Below are positions 47,531 through 60,885 of a DNA stretch of 64,000 nucleotides, piece after piece (position 1 is the first letter of the stretch; each line of letters begins with the position of its first letter). Location of the stretch: contig WPIO01000035.1 of assembly GCA_009760855.2 (NCBI GenBank), positions 1,770,501-1,834,500 on the forward strand. The letters run 5' to 3'. The position numbers and the translations under genes were made by a program. The notes under the pieces are model-generated. The model was not told the origin of the DNA and did no database searches. It saw only the letters and a program-made list of their open reading frames with translations. The stretch comes from Cristatella mucedo. Lineage: Eukaryota; Bryozoa; Phylactolaemata; Cristatellidae.

Positions 47531-47759
47531 CGGGAATAACTGCCACGATGATGTAAAATCATGCCCAAGCTAGACTTAAGTGTCGCGCATGTCAAAGAGG
47601 TTGGATAGACCACTTATGGTGATCATGAAAGATAAGTGTTGGGCCTTCAAGCAAACCTGTCTTTAATGTGATGACTAAACGTTTTCATGAACCCCAGGTG
47701 GATTGAAATGGTCGACGCGCAAAATGGACATTCCGACTTGCAAGAGTTATTAGTCCAGT
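47531..47759. other. Spacer between inverted LINE-B copies
   Basis: Nothing recognised. It may include older LINE RT sequence. Confidence 0.4.
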
Positions 47760-48215
47760 TCCAAATTAGAGTCGCCCTATAGCATATCCCTACTTTTGAT
47801 ACCATCGATCACAAAGTTCTTCTAGAGTGCCTCTCATATCGCCTGGGCATCACTGGCACTGCTCTGCAGTGGTTCACGTCCTACCTTAGAGGGAGACTCC
47901 AGAGTCTCGACGAGAATAGACAAAGATCATCTGAAGTACCTCTGAAATATGGAGTACCTCAGGGCTCCGTGCTAGGTCCGGTTCTTGTCACGGTTTATAC
48001 TCTCCCTCTTGCTGATGTGATTGCCAAGCACAATCTAGACTTTCACTTCTACGCTATGCTATTCTTTTTGTTGCTTTTCAAGCACGATTTTACTTACCAT
48101 CCAATTGCATTTCTATTTGCAGCAAATGTAAAGCGCCTAGAAAAAGATTAAGTTATCTGAGGGCGCTTTATCTAGTGCATTATTAATATTATTATTATTA
48201 TGAAACCGAGAGGCA
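47760..48215 (+). mobile_element. LINE-B with internal deletion
   Basis: It starts in RT motif A (FDTIDHKVLLECLSYRLG), keeps motif B (YGVPQGSVLGPVL) and runs to FHFYA just before the catalytic DD. It then jumps to the 3' tail ('ttcaagcacgattttactta', 48070s), the hairpin and the (ATT)n end. The ORF 47969-48151 crosses this junction. Confidence 0.88.
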
Positions 48216-48429
48216 TTTTCCGAGCCCATATCATTCGTTGTCAAGTAAAGCCGATATAAAGTAAATGGGAATAGTTGCAGTTCGGGCCAGCTTAGATACA
48301 ATTACTATGGCTGCAGTAGTTTTCATACTTCTGACTCAGCTATTAGGTTATTTTTCTTTCCTTAATTCACGACTCCTGACTCACTAACCAATGCTGCAGG
48401 CAAAGGCACTCATAGTCTTTAGTTAGATG
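48216..48429. other. Intergenic, unassigned
   Basis: Nothing recognised. Confidence 0.5.
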
Positions 48430-48432
48430 CAT

Positions 48433-48486
<54 letters not shown>
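48430..48486. repeat. (CA)n microsatellite
   Basis: About 28 CA units, then an AT-rich run. Confidence 0.97.
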
Positions 48487-48488
<2 letters not shown>

Positions 48489-48644
48489 GCACACATATAT
48501 AAATATATATGCATATATGTAATCAAATAAATCAAAACTTCACTGGATCCTTAACTAAGCATTGAAACCATATTCAGAACCTTATGCTTGGATTAAATGG
48601 TCACTTCTATCACTTGCAGCAGTTAACTAGTGCTAATATTGTTA

Positions 48645-48810
48645 GTAATCCATGTGTATTACACCCTCAAAGATTGTAATCTGCTTTTAGGCATTGCAAA
48701 TATGCTTTCGGAAAGGATGAATACATGGATAGTAATATCATGCATTATTTAAAAAAAGAATAACATGCTTAGATGTGAATTATGAATCTGCATGGAGCCT
48801 ACCATACAGG
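48645..48810 (-). mobile_element. LINE-B tail, very diverged
   Basis: The word order of the minus-strand tail is kept ('acaccctcaaagattgtaatctgcttttaggc', then 'gtaatatcatgca'), with heavy substitution. Confidence 0.5.
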
Positions 48811-49234
48811 CACCATGCAAAGTAAAAAAGCTGGTAATGCATTTAGTTAGCACCCACTTCATACCTTCGTGTTACTATAGGCACTTCGCAAGTATTGTAC
48901 AGGAAGCCTGATCAAATATAAAATGTATTACACACGATTCATTATTAATGACATGCTACATGCTCATTGTCAACAAGCTCGTACTCAGAGTCAGCATTCG
49001 GTTACTGGTATCTTGCACCATATCAGCATCAATGAGCCCAAGCAATTTTGTAAGGCAGCTTTTAACCAAAGGCTACGAGAAATGGTAGTTTTTGAGCAAA
49101 TGCTAAATGCTAAACAGCTGCACATTTTATAGGCTGGTTTAACTTAGTTGTATAACTATTTTTTCATGCTTAACTGAGAAATGAGCATTGTATTCCGAAA
49201 GTCAATGCATAATTATCAATGTTATCTTTTTCAG
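48811..49234. other. Intergenic, unassigned
   Basis: An open stretch at 48923-49132 has no motif. The segment ends with a good acceptor (gttatctttttcag). Confidence 0.4.
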
Positions 49235-49448
49235 CATACTTAGACCTGTCTGTGAAGATCCGGATGAGTACGAAAAAGCCAATGAATTTGTTGTGAGAGC
49301 CTTTGTTGGGTTTAAGGAATATCAAGGCAATGTCAAACTGATACGAGGGACGGGACTTTTACAGGAAAGAAACTATACTGCACAAATAAAATCACGCACA
49401 ATAATTTTTGACATAATTTTCTGTACAAAATTTAAATGCAGTTTGTGA
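49235..49448 (+). CDS. Possible terminal exon of an unknown gene
   Basis: After the strong acceptor ttatctttttcag, an open frame (phase 2 entry) runs 70 codons to a TGA. Its composition is protein-like, with an acidic start VCEDPDEYEKANEF and KLIRGTGLLQERNY, then a hydrophobic end IIFDIIFC. No repeat similarity is seen. An internal gtgaga at about 49283 could instead be a donor. I recognise no family, and no upstream partner exon was found. It may be chance. Confidence 0.25.
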
Positions 49449-50031
49449 ATCTCTAATTGAAGTTTGAAGCATCATATGACTGGTAGCCCAGCAAATACAT
49501 TCCTTCAGCTGCAGCTAAATTAAATATGAAGTTATTATCATGTAAGCAATGAGCTGAAGGAAAAAGTATTTTCATGAGCTGCATTTATAAGTAAAATAGA
49601 AACCTTAATCAACAAATAATTCAATAACAGCATGCAAGTTATCAGTGAGTGCCTAATGAAGTGCAGTATACCTCAGAGAACCCCACTATCCTTCGCAAGA
49701 TGGGAAATGTAATCCATTTGCAACTGACTTAAGAGTGCTTTGTTTTTGTATCGCATGACAGCCGTAAGAAAAATCAGTCACAAATTTAATGACCAAAAAT
49801 GGTTGCATCTTGCGGGACCACAAATATAAACCCTGGAATAAATGCTAAGATCATGGTAAATCAACTCGCTAGACACAATTGCCGGAAATAACAATCACAA
49901 ACGAAGGGTCAGGTTCATGTTAAATAACGTTGTAAAACAACTGAACAATCATGCCTGAACTAGAAAATGTACATAGTGAACATATCAAAACGAACAGACT
50001 TAGATAGGGTGATAGATAATATTGCTAATCC

Positions 50032-50292
50032 ATGGCTCTCATTAGGGCATATTCACAATTCAGAATATTCACAATAATAGGAATTTTGGTTTTACTCTCG
50101 TTTAAAGTCTTTACTCAAGATGGGGTGTGGAAGCTCTGTCACAGCAAAATCACAACAAAGCTCACGGAAGTTTACATGACAGTGCTGAACTGTGAATTAG
50201 AGGCCAATGTCTTTTGGACAAAAATGAATTATTTTGGGCTTGGAATATGCTGCAATTCATTTGTGCAATTTTTGCATACACAACATGAAAAG
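50032..50292 (+). CDS. Small secreted Cys-containing protein, exon 1 (putative)
   Basis: ATG in the context AATCCATGG (favourable start). Residues 1-29 form a signal peptide: Arg-containing n-region, hydrophobic IFTIIGILVLLSF, and a polar end KVFTQ. The mature part begins around Asp30 and has Cys36, Cys54, Cys73 and Cys74, with Trp33 and Trp62. A donor AAAG|gtaaat closes the exon at residue 87, phase 0. Reading on without splicing gives 98 residues and a stop, so a single-exon gene is also possible. Family not recognised. There is no similarity to the Ig-like exons. Confidence 0.5.
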
Positions 50293-50529
50293 GTAAATTC
50301 TTGTAAACATTCGCTTCACATTGTATAATAATAATAATATTAAAAGCGACCATTACAATAATACTCATGGCAAATGTGAGGTGAAATTTTTTCGGCTGTT
50401 TCATAGAAACCTACGACTTAGAGCCAATCGTTTTCGTGACATATTTCAGAGTTCATCTTACGAGACTGCATCGCTGTAGCTGATCAAATGCTTTACTATG
50501 GAACTTTTATTTTATCTACCTTAGCCATT

Positions 50530-50690
50530 ATCGGTTGGCTATGAGTCTTGGTCAGTTGGTTGAAGCAACATCTCTGTTCCATGCCAGCTACTAACTAAAG
50601 GAAATACCCTACCTCTGTCTCATCACTGCTTGGTGGTCATGAAGGCTTGCCCAGTTTGCTAAGACTGGCTTTTTCAACATACTTCTAATC
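50530..50690 (+). mobile_element. SINE2 copy
   Basis: The 'gtcagttggttgaagcaaca' A-box-like head and 'gtggtcatgaaggc' core match the family at 42407 and 15417. Confidence 0.5.
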
Positions 50691-51369
50691 CATTGGTATT
50701 AGAGACTTCACTTTATTATATTAAAATATTTCAAACTTTTAGGAACGGCTGAAGTTAAAATAAATAAAGTATGAATAATTTACCTCTAATTCTGATTACT
50801 TAGCCGTAAGTAGTTTGTTTCACTTTTCTGAACCATGAAATAAGGTTGTCAGCATCGCAGAGACACTGAAACGATCATTAGATTATCACTCTAAAATGTA
50901 TGCATTTATGCTGCCTACAAATGTAGTATTTTAGCTCACACTATAAAAGCCTGTGGATATAATTAAGATACCCTGTAGTGTATTTGAAAATATAATTATC
51001 TGATTATATGTATGTCACGAAGTAAAGCCGTCTTAATATGAAATGAATATGGAATGTTAAGTAATATCACTATGGAGATAGCGAAAAATTAAATGCATAG
51101 TTGTTAGCAAGCGTTTGTCTAAGGAACATGAAACTTTGGGAATGCAGAGTTCACAAACATGAAATTTGTTGCTGAATGTTTTGAAATCAGAAAATACTCT
51201 CACTATATATTCCCAGCTGACAATTTCCACTGGTCCTCTTAAATTGAACTGCATGCAGGTAGTTCTCGATCATCGATTGGTTATAATTACTTTCACATCT
51301 TACTAGATATGCTATGTATGCTGGGCAAGATATATAAGCCCTCTAAAAATGAAATTGTTTTAGAATTAT
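50691..51369. other. Unassigned (intron of putative secreted gene)
   Basis: Nothing recognised. Confidence 0.45.
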
Positions 51370-51480
51370 TGATTTCTGAAGATTTAATCTAATTAGCGAA
51401 CGTAAAGTGCCTAGAAAAATATGGATTTCTCTGAGGGCGCTTTATCAAGTGCATTATAGTTATTCATGTTATCATTATAA
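51370..51480 (+). mobile_element. LINE-B terminal fragment
   Basis: The last ~100 bases: AAAGTGCC, the hairpin and GGCGCTTTATCAAGTGCATT, with a diverged ATT-rich end. Confidence 0.8.
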
Positions 51481-52004
51481 TTCCTATTATCTGCACTTAT
51501 TAAAGATTTGAGGCTCAAAGAGCTGAACAAGCCAATTGTAATTATGATTGTCCAAATCCGGGTATTAATGAAGAGATGTAACGTGTTTTCATATCACTGG
51601 TGACATGTCACATGGTGACAATATTGAAAACAAATATTAATAACTAACTTAAATTTTTAACGTGATAGTTGGGTATAAAATGCATGGCATTTCTACCACG
51701 GAATTCTAAAGAGCACTATATATTAGGGATCGTTAAGATATTTGCACGTCGTTCGTGGAAACGTATAGGAAGATTTTCATTATTGCTCTAACACTAGTTT
51801 GTGAGCTAACCCGCTGAAAACTAAAGTACTTGAAGGCTAACGTTCAATTTGCATTTTCAATTTGAAAGATGGTTGTAGAACCTTTTTTCTAAACCAGGGA
51901 AAAATGGTTGCATTTCACAGATCAGGTCACTGATTTGAGTAAAAGGGGGCATTACTTTGTTACTATAAGCTGATTTATAAAGTAAGAGCAGCCGAGACTC
52001 ATCT
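51481..52004. other. Unassigned
   Basis: No ORF or repeat recognised. Confidence 0.45.
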
Positions 52005-52165
52005 GCCTTTAAAATGTAATCCATTTTAAAGTGCCGTGGGAGAACTTAATCTCGACTCTTGTGCTTCAAATGTACTATAGAGCTCGAGCTTATGACCACA
52101 GCCATGATGCAATGCTGGAGCTGATGTTTACTTTGTTACACTTCTACGACTGGTCTAGTTTGCCA
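52005..52165 (-). mobile_element. SINE1 copy
   Basis: Minus-strand copy: the hairpin word GGGAGAACTTAATCTCGAC near 52038 and a B-box region 'ggtcataagctcgagctc', with a decayed head. Confidence 0.6.
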
Positions 52166-52301
52166 TAACAAGTTAAAGCAGTATTTGTTCGCTAAAATAC
52201 GAAAACTTGGAGATCTAGTAAATGTGCACCCTAAAAGACTTACTGTTAAAGTGCAGATCCCTACCACATTGTCTGAGTAATTAAAACTATTCCATATCTA
52301 G

Positions 52302-52508
52302 GATACTACGTTGAGGAATCTCATGCATTTACATTTCATTATGTGCGGCTGTAATACTACTTTAAATGCCCAATATTTCTCTGTATTTTCAAAATGCTGC
52401 ATTACATTTATTATTAGGCTAATGTATGCATTTGTTCCAACAATGAAAAAGAAAGGAACCATGAAATATCATATTCAATCCCGGAGAGCTACACAAATCG
52501 TAAATTAA
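52302..52508 (+). CDS. Possible exon 2 of the secreted protein
   Basis: After the acceptor ttccatatctag, the phase-0 frame (which matches exon 1) encodes 68 residues and a TAA stop. It contains CGC and CC clusters (IMCGCNTTL, FSKCCITF), loosely echoing the C...CC layout of exon 1, and a basic end MKKKGTMKYHIQSRRA. Joined to exon 1 it would give 155 residues with eight Cys. No AATAAA lies close behind, which weakens the model. Confidence 0.25.
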   Translation, partial: DTTLRNLMHLHFIMCGCNTTLNAQYFSVFSKCCITFIIRLMYAFVPTMKKKGTMKYHIQSRRATQIVN

Positions 52509-52734
52509 CTGCCTAACAGAGGCTCAGTGACCACCAGTGATGAATTCAATTAATTCTTGGCAGTAATGAATGGGAGCATATCACCAACAATATTATCGCT
52601 TTATGAAGATTGGGTTTTCTGAACATCGTAATTTCCTGGAAAAGATGAAAAACTTGTCTCTTTTGTAAGATGCTCATTCTAAATTCAAACGAGCAACTAA
52701 TTTTCTATCAAAGATACCAAATTTTAAGAATAAC
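52509..52734. other. Unassigned spacer
   Basis: Nothing recognised. Confidence 0.5.
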
Positions 52735-53604
<870 letters not shown>

Positions 53605-53710
53605 AATTTTCGTTCCTCATATTTCCCTTTGCAGCAAATGTAAAGCGCCTAGAAAGAGATTGAGTTCTCTGACGTCGCTTTATCAAGTGCATTATTATTA
53701 GTATTATTCT
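53605..53710 (+). mobile_element. LINE-B terminal fragment
   Basis: Well preserved: 'tttgcagcaaatgtaaagcg', the hairpin, and the ATT-rich end with one GTATT interruption. A minus-strand ORF (53603-54076) extends through it but is not supported. Confidence 0.85.
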
Positions 53711-54084
53711 ATATGATAATTTTTGAAAAATATTCATTAAGTAATAATAGCTATGCAGTACGGTCAGGAAAAGACTTATCCTTAAACGGGACGAAATGTA
53801 TGCCATACATTTGAGACTTTGCTTTCTATAAGGCATTTTCACTTTGGACATTGAAACGCTAGAGCTTCGCAGGTCTACTAACCCAATAGTTTTCAACTGT
53901 TCCGTATGCCATTTGATTAACTTTTGCAGCAAAGAACACGTCTGAGCTGCTGAAAAATACTTAAGCGACCAAGCAAGCAGCAGTGGGAAAGGAAAGTCGT
54001 ACAATATTTGGCTTTTGTTGGTCTCTTCTGCAGCAAGTGGTCTAAAAGACTTGGGAAAATCCTGAAGCACACACAACTTGCAGA
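53711..54084. other. Unassigned, antisense ORF
   Basis: Part of a 157-codon minus-strand open stretch (53603-54076) whose C-terminus is LINE-B tail antisense. No motif recognised, probably chance. Confidence 0.4.
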
Positions 54085-54360
54085 TACTATCTATTAGAAG
54101 CAGAAGTCAGCACTTAGTAGGTCACTGTGATTCGTCTTGTATGTGCTTATGCGTACTGACACTGTTGCATGCTGCCACTAACCACATTTGCATGCCAACC
54201 CTGTGCACGTCACCCCTAACCACGTTATTGCTGCTGTTTATCAGGCATGAAACCACTAATCATTCGACTGTGTTACCGTTGCACGAAATTTTAAGTGCTT
54301 CAATAGCAATTGAGGTAACTGAGGGCACCTTATTAAATGAATTAATATTACTATACAGTC
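54085..54360 (+). mobile_element. LINE-B 3' tail
   Basis: The tail word order is complete (gtgattcgtc, gtgcttatgc, catgctgccactaacc, then an eroded hairpin). The ORF 54078-54461 is the tail read through. Confidence 0.75.
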
Positions 54361-57300
54361 TCTCTCGTGTATTAATATTAGAAAGAGCTGAACACTATTC
54401 TTCATCTAAAACCGGTGGTTTAGTTCAACTGTTTAGCACGGCTGAATATTCACTGCCATGAACCAAGAACGCGAGGGAACCAATGAGCTACTTAAATGCA
54501 CATCTATTGCATGCGTAAAAAAACAGGCAAGAGAGAAGGTGATACCTGCCCTACGACGACACTCAACAGCATAGCAGCTTCTGAAAAATTATTTAATATA
54601 AAGCCACTGCCGAATGTGCACATGATTCTCACACTTTCACATATGAGCAAAGAAGTCTCAATGTCAAAAAAGAAACGTGCTTAAGTAAATATTTGAGCTT
54701 ACTCAGGTTTTTAGTATATCCCTAGCCATGGAAAGGCCAAGCATAATGTTTGCAGACAATAAAGCCCTCATTGTTGTGCAACGCTAAAATTTCTCAATGT
54801 TTACACGAGAATCAGTTGGGATATAATGAATTTCATGCTAAGCAGAACCATGATATCCTAATTAGTTTTACACGTTTGTAAGTAAACTATGAACATAGCT
54901 GATTTGAAATCTGATTTAGACTATACAATAATCAGATACAATTAATCTTTGGAATATAATTAATTATAAAGTACGATCAAGTGAATCGCGCCAACACATA
55001 TTCGCCGGAGGCACACTTAATGGAAAAGCGGAATTCTCTGGGGTGAAGTAATGTCAAGTAGGAACAATAATGAAGCGACCAGCTACTGTTGAATTTGTTA
55101 GGAAATCCTGAAAAAATGAATTTGTATTCATTTATAATTAATTATCCTTAGTGCTAGATGAGCCAGTAATTCGCTGTATGTGCCATTTAGCCTTGAACGT
55201 TTGATTTTAAAAAGTGATGGAATGAAATTTTTTTTTGTTTTAGAATCTCTAATCTCCATTGTGCATTATCACTAAACCCATATCCTGATTGCAAAGAAAT
55301 ATTATGAAATATCCAGGTCAACTACTTAATAACTACATAAGTTTAGGTCCTCAGATTCCGAGCACTCCTATGTCCACGAAGGTAGGTAGAAAATATAGAT
55401 AAAGAAAGATGAAACAGTAGTAGTGGCGAACTCACCTATCTGGTTTACAGCCACACATAGTATTTAGATTACTGATTGTGCCTTTAATATCTGCAGTGAG
55501 TGCCAAATTCCGGAATTATTAGCTTAAACTGGCTTTGAGCCCCAGCGACCTTTAATTAATTAAGTGTAAGTCAGCTAATGACACTGAAGTGCTTTGCAGC
55601 CTTTCAGACGCTCAGCCAACGTATCCTTTTTTCCACATGGATTAACCACTTACTTACCTGTTGATCATTTGGTAAGTGATATTATCTGCAGGTCCTAGTA
55701 ATTGATTGCTCAATTAATATCCCTTTTGCAAACCTTTCCTTACCGAAGTAGGTAGATACTTGTTTGCAGTTGCGAAATTAGTTTGCCAAGTATTGTAGCC
55801 CTTTTCAAACTTTGATTTTTGCTCCAAAGTTTTTCTCACAACTATTTTTGATGGGGCTAGAATCATACAAGCACTCTTCGAAGTAAATCATCTAGCTTTA
55901 GGATTTAATCAAATTTAACTTCTTCAAAGACCTTGTCATTAGTTCATCTTGTCATACAACCTAGTGGTCACACTTGAGTCAAGATGTGAAGAAATTTAAA
56001 ATACGAAGCTAAACATCGGTTTGTGGTTCTAGTAAATTATGGTGCATGCCTAGGTGCAATTGTGTGATAGTATTACATATGTGCACCTTATCACTAAACA
56101 TATATTAATTCTTGATTATATCACATACAAACAACGTAGAAAGATGCACTAGTGCATTTGGGGCTTTGTAATGTCGATTTATTATTAATATTGTCATTAC
56201 GATACAACTGCTTGTCACCAACTCCTGATCTTGAACTTTCTTTCAGAGAGTGACGAAGGAACTAGGTTACCATTAAAGTGAAATAGACCTGCAATAAAAA
56301 GACTTGCAGGCAGATTGTTTGGCTATTATTTAATTTTAAGGCTGTGACAACGAGGCAAAATCGATCTTTCTAAGGTTTCTTACGATGCCAAGTTTGTGGC
56401 GATGCAAGCGGCAGTGTGAATGGTTAAACAAATGCAAATGCACTGGCTTAATCTAGATAGGTCTTTAATAGTCCACGATTAGAGCTGTAGACTTATATTA
56501 AACCTTCAATTCAATTAGTATCCCAGAGTTAATGCGTAGTAGTCCTGCCGGCGTATGTCGTAGTGGCATAACAAGCTGGTCGGCCGATATATTTTCGAAC
56601 AAGTAAAACTCGTTTGGTATCTTGACCATTCTCCTTTATAAAACTGGTAAGCTGAGAGTGATGTGCAACTGTTGCCTAAAATTACATTGCGATTCTTATT
56701 AGACTTATTTAGTACTGGAAAATATTATTTGAAGGGCATTACCTATTTAGCAGTGTGAACAAGAAGGTTTTCACTACCACTAGCCAATGTTTACTATTTA
56801 GTTAAATGCCCGAATCATGCGGGCACTAACGACTAAATGCACTTGACTATATAGTTGTGAAAATATTTGTATCCTCTTCCGTTTTTGAAATTAAATATAC
56901 TAAAAATACCTAAGCTCAACAATTATAGGCTCAAAGACTGTGGCAGATACAAAGAGCATGGGTAGCTGCTTAATTATTGTAGAGCACTTGTACTTTAAGG
57001 TTTCTTTTAAATAAATGTTTCAGTGAGAAGTAAGCTCGAGTCTCACTTACATGCTAGATGTCAATAATTCCACGTTAAAAAAATTACCAATAATGTCTAA
57101 CTGCTTAAGTAAAAAATTAATAATCGGGCCTTGGTAAAATAAATATCGGTCTGATTTCACCCAGTTTTGAACCATCCAAGTAATCTAATATAAATAGTAC
57201 GGGTTATTATTTACGTAATATATATTTTATTTGTATACATACATTCTGACTACACACGTTAGCAGTATCTATTTGTACATTTGGAGGCTGTTATATAGAC

Positions 57301-57439
57301 TAACATACCGAATAGTTACATCAGCGAAATTGGAACCGGGATTTCAGTGAATTTCATTATGCTATATAACGATTCGCAGCAGCTCCTAATTTAAATTGGA
57401 AAAAACCTAGCCTGCGGACTGACTAAAAAGCCGTTATCT
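54361..57439. other. Intergenic, unassigned
   Basis: 3 kb of AT-rich DNA without an ORF above ~62 codons, a recognisable repeat or a splice-bounded exon that I trust. Confidence 0.5.
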
Positions 57440-58205
57440 TTTAATCGGTGATACTGCTGCAGGGCTAACAAAGCGTGCTCAAATTCTAGGTGTCCCCCTA
57501 ACGACCGCCTATATTTTGAAAGTCTAATTAGCAAGGCTGCTTCCACGGCTGGATATCGATCAAGATTGTTGTCTAAAATTAAGAACTGCTTATAAATGTG
57601 GATATCTTAAAAAAAAGACTCACTGGTCCCGTCTAGAATGAGCATCGGCTTGGATGTTTGGTCTTAGCAACCCCACAGAAACTACATGAAGCCTCTGCAG
57701 CTCGTTTTGAGTATTGCGGCTTTAGAACTGAATGAATCTGAAAAGTTTCATCCTCGAGCCTAGATTGCTGAAAAGGCTGTGCTGATTAGAGATTAATTGA
57801 CAAATTCAAAGCACAGTTTACATCCTGAAACACATGGCCCCCCACGGCTTGTCTCCTTAAATATAGCTTGAATGCTCCAATGATTTGAATGTCATCAGGC
57901 CCCAAGGCCCCCTTTGGAGATCAATACAGTGTTTGAAGGCAACTTTTAAAAACAGTTGGTGGCAGAAGCTTTTTTTCTGCTGGCTCCAGACTGCAGAATC
58001 ATAAAAAAATGAAATTACACCAAGTTGCATCTCATTTTGATGTGTCTACTTCACCCAACCAAAACTAAAACTTGTTTTATAATTTTCTCAAATTGCTTGC
58101 ATTATTCAGTAAATCTGCTATTATTTTCTTTCTTCCGTGAGGAGAAGTTGGTTGGATATCTAATGGTTAACCAAATGCAATTTAGTGTGGCACTGAAAAC
58201 TCTCA
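57440..58205 (+). mobile_element. LINE-A-like, strongly diverged
   Basis: The order of LINE-A segments from 'gctaacaaagcgtgctcaaa' (compare 12720) through the C-terminal domain (SRLQN-like, near 57985-58000) to the 3' end (near 58130-58205) is kept, but with many changes. It may be a separate subfamily. Confidence 0.65.
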
Positions 58206-60754
58206 AACGTGACAACCACCGAGTCTTAGCGGCTTTGTTTAGTTATAGCTGAGTGTAAATTGACTTACATAAAGTCACCGGAATTTAGAGTGGTTTCTTC
58301 GGCGACAATTTTATTATAGTAATCACATTTTTACACAATTCCGCGATAAGAAATTGATAATCTTATAACCATATGAAAAAGTGTTTTCTCGTGCAATTAT
58401 TTCATTACATTGATGTTCCAAAGTAATCCAGAGAGTAAATATTACAGACTTTTTCGTCCTAACAGTGAACTATGTATAGGAATGTTATTTCATTAATTCA
58501 CCTAAATTAGAATTGAGTTTCAAACCGCCTACAAGAACCAATTAATAGTCAAAATAGTTGTACTAGTTACTAGTTTAATTTTTGTGCTCTTCGGACTTCG
58601 TAGTTTACTCAGTTGTACAAATTTAGTTGTATGGAAGCTTCTAAAACAATTAGTTAAAGAATTTCATTTAAAACTACATCAAAACCTTTTAAAAATTTAC
58701 AAGAGCCTCACGATATCTAAAAAGATTTAAATAATCACAATGTGGTCATAATCATTTAAAATTTAAGCGAAACTTATAGAAGTAACTCAGAGATAAATGA
58801 CATGGTCTTCTGCAGAGCTATTTAAAAAGCAGCTACCTCAAGATCACACTACATATAGTTGTCGAACCTAAAAAAAACTTGTGCTGACTGGATATCCGCA
58901 AAGCACGCCTCAGATAATTTCAGCACCTCAATCTTATTTTGCAATACCATTATTTCACAGAGCGTGCTACATTATCTATAGATGATAAAACAAAAGATAC
59001 CTGGAATGTCAACATCTTTGAATCAATTTAAAGAAGTAATTTTTAGGAAAAGTTATCATTTTTATTGAAAAAATTTGGTATTTTCTATTAAACGTATTCA
59101 AATGTTTTCTTGGCTATACAATTTGAACTACTATACCTATTACAATACCAGATACAATGTATCTATACCTGTCATGACAACCAGGATTTTGTCTTCGCGG
59201 TTGATTCACAGTTAATCGGTGAAGCTATACTCTTCTAATACGCCCATGGAAAATAAGCTGAAAGTGCTAAGTGACCTAACGTATTAACACATGGAAAGCA
59301 CACTTTGAACTTCAAATTATTAACGAGTAGTTTTTTGAAGCCAGTCAATTAGCTTTGTATTCAAAACCAAACTGACACAATAAGAAGCTAAATAGTTAAT
59401 TTCAATGCAGAAATTTCTCTTCATTAAAAAAATGGTTAGGCTGACATTTCATAGCTTCTATACATGTATACCAAGTTCTGGCATTATTTAATATAAATGG
59501 CAGCGATAATTGATGGGATTATGGCTTCAAACTTATTACTAATCTGTGGTTTTAGCCTATGCATTTAAGTAACTGTAATATAATGTATGTATGTCTGTTT
59601 ACAACTAGCCTATTTAGACAAATCACTTTGTATTGCAAAAGAAGAGCTATGTAGTGCTTGCTCATCAATAATCTACAGAGGGAAATATTCTTCGAGTCAC
59701 AAGTTAATGCAGCGGCCTGGGAATGACTAGACACACCAGCCGAGAAGCCAGCTATGAGTTATCTAATTGGGAAGTGCCAACTGAAGAGTAAAGATCAAGA
59801 CCTCACTCCGCTTAATGATGCACACAAAGTAACAGTGTGATTCATACTTTAAATAATTCGCATCACTCTGTTCTGTTTTGGTGAATGGATGGCCATGCAG
59901 AGCCTGTACAGTAAAATCATATTGTTCCACAACAATCGTTCGCAGCAACAGTAGGACATGCAGAAGCTACTCGAACATTTGGTCGTTATGTGTAGCAGAC
60001 TAGCTGAAAATGCCAAAAGCCAAGAATAGATCTCATAGCGAACAGAAAGGAGAAGGTCTGAAAGATGCATTTTTTTCTTTCTTCCATTTCATCTCACTCA
60101 CTAGCCGATCACTCGGCGATGGGATGGATTACATCCTGAAATCCAGCTTCTCAGGAATCTTTGCGAAAGTGATGGACACTTACCGATAATATTATTCATG
60201 ATCAGAAGCTCTGGAAGTAAACTACGAAGCTGCTCATATGTTAAGCTTATCCGATTATCTCTACGTTTAAATACAGCTTGGGATATTCAATAAGATTATT
60301 CGATAATTTCAGGAAAACAAGAAATAAGTGCTAAGCTTCTTTGTGCTAAATTAATTCGATCTTTGGCTAGTAGCTCGATGCACCAAGTTCATTTTTTAAT
60401 AAAAAATAATCACAATAAAGTGATCAAGTGTTGATTTTACAAATTATTTTTAACATACATGTATGGTTTAGCTAATGATGCAAAATAAGAAAATACTACT
60501 AAATTGGAATGTCGGAGCCTCATTTTTGAAATGTGAGTGGGGCTACCCTACTTCAAGTTAATTAATGGATCAAATATAAATGTACATCAACGATGCACAC
60601 CATCAAATTAGCAGGAAATGTTTAGATTTCAAAGAAAGGCTTTACTCTGAATATAGATATATGCTTGGATTTCCAACGGCAGTAGCTTCGTTGCCATTCT
60701 TTCTGCCTACATCATTTGTTAACTGTTTTACGGTAAAGTAGATAATGGAGTTAT
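58206..60754. other. Intergenic, unassigned
   Basis: 2.5 kb. Small minus-strand ORFs (59552-60070) show no domain or splice context. Confidence 0.5.
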
Positions 60755-60885
60755 TATTCATGGCCTTCATGCCAAGGTCTCGTGTTCAAATACTGTGATT
60801 CGGCTGTTGTATCACCTCTGCAATTGATGGTGATAGCCGTAAACGCTCTTCTGTTGCTATGTAAAAGAGGCTGTTAAATCTTCTA
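60755..60885 (+). mobile_element. SINE2-like copy
   Basis: B-box-like 'ggtctcgtgttcaaatact' followed by the core 'gatggtgatagccgtaaacg'. Confidence 0.55.

Noticed and set aside
54078-54461. 127-codon plus-strand ORF
   Set aside because: It is the LINE-B 3' untranslated tail read through. Tails elsewhere give similar short ORFs (28099-28341).
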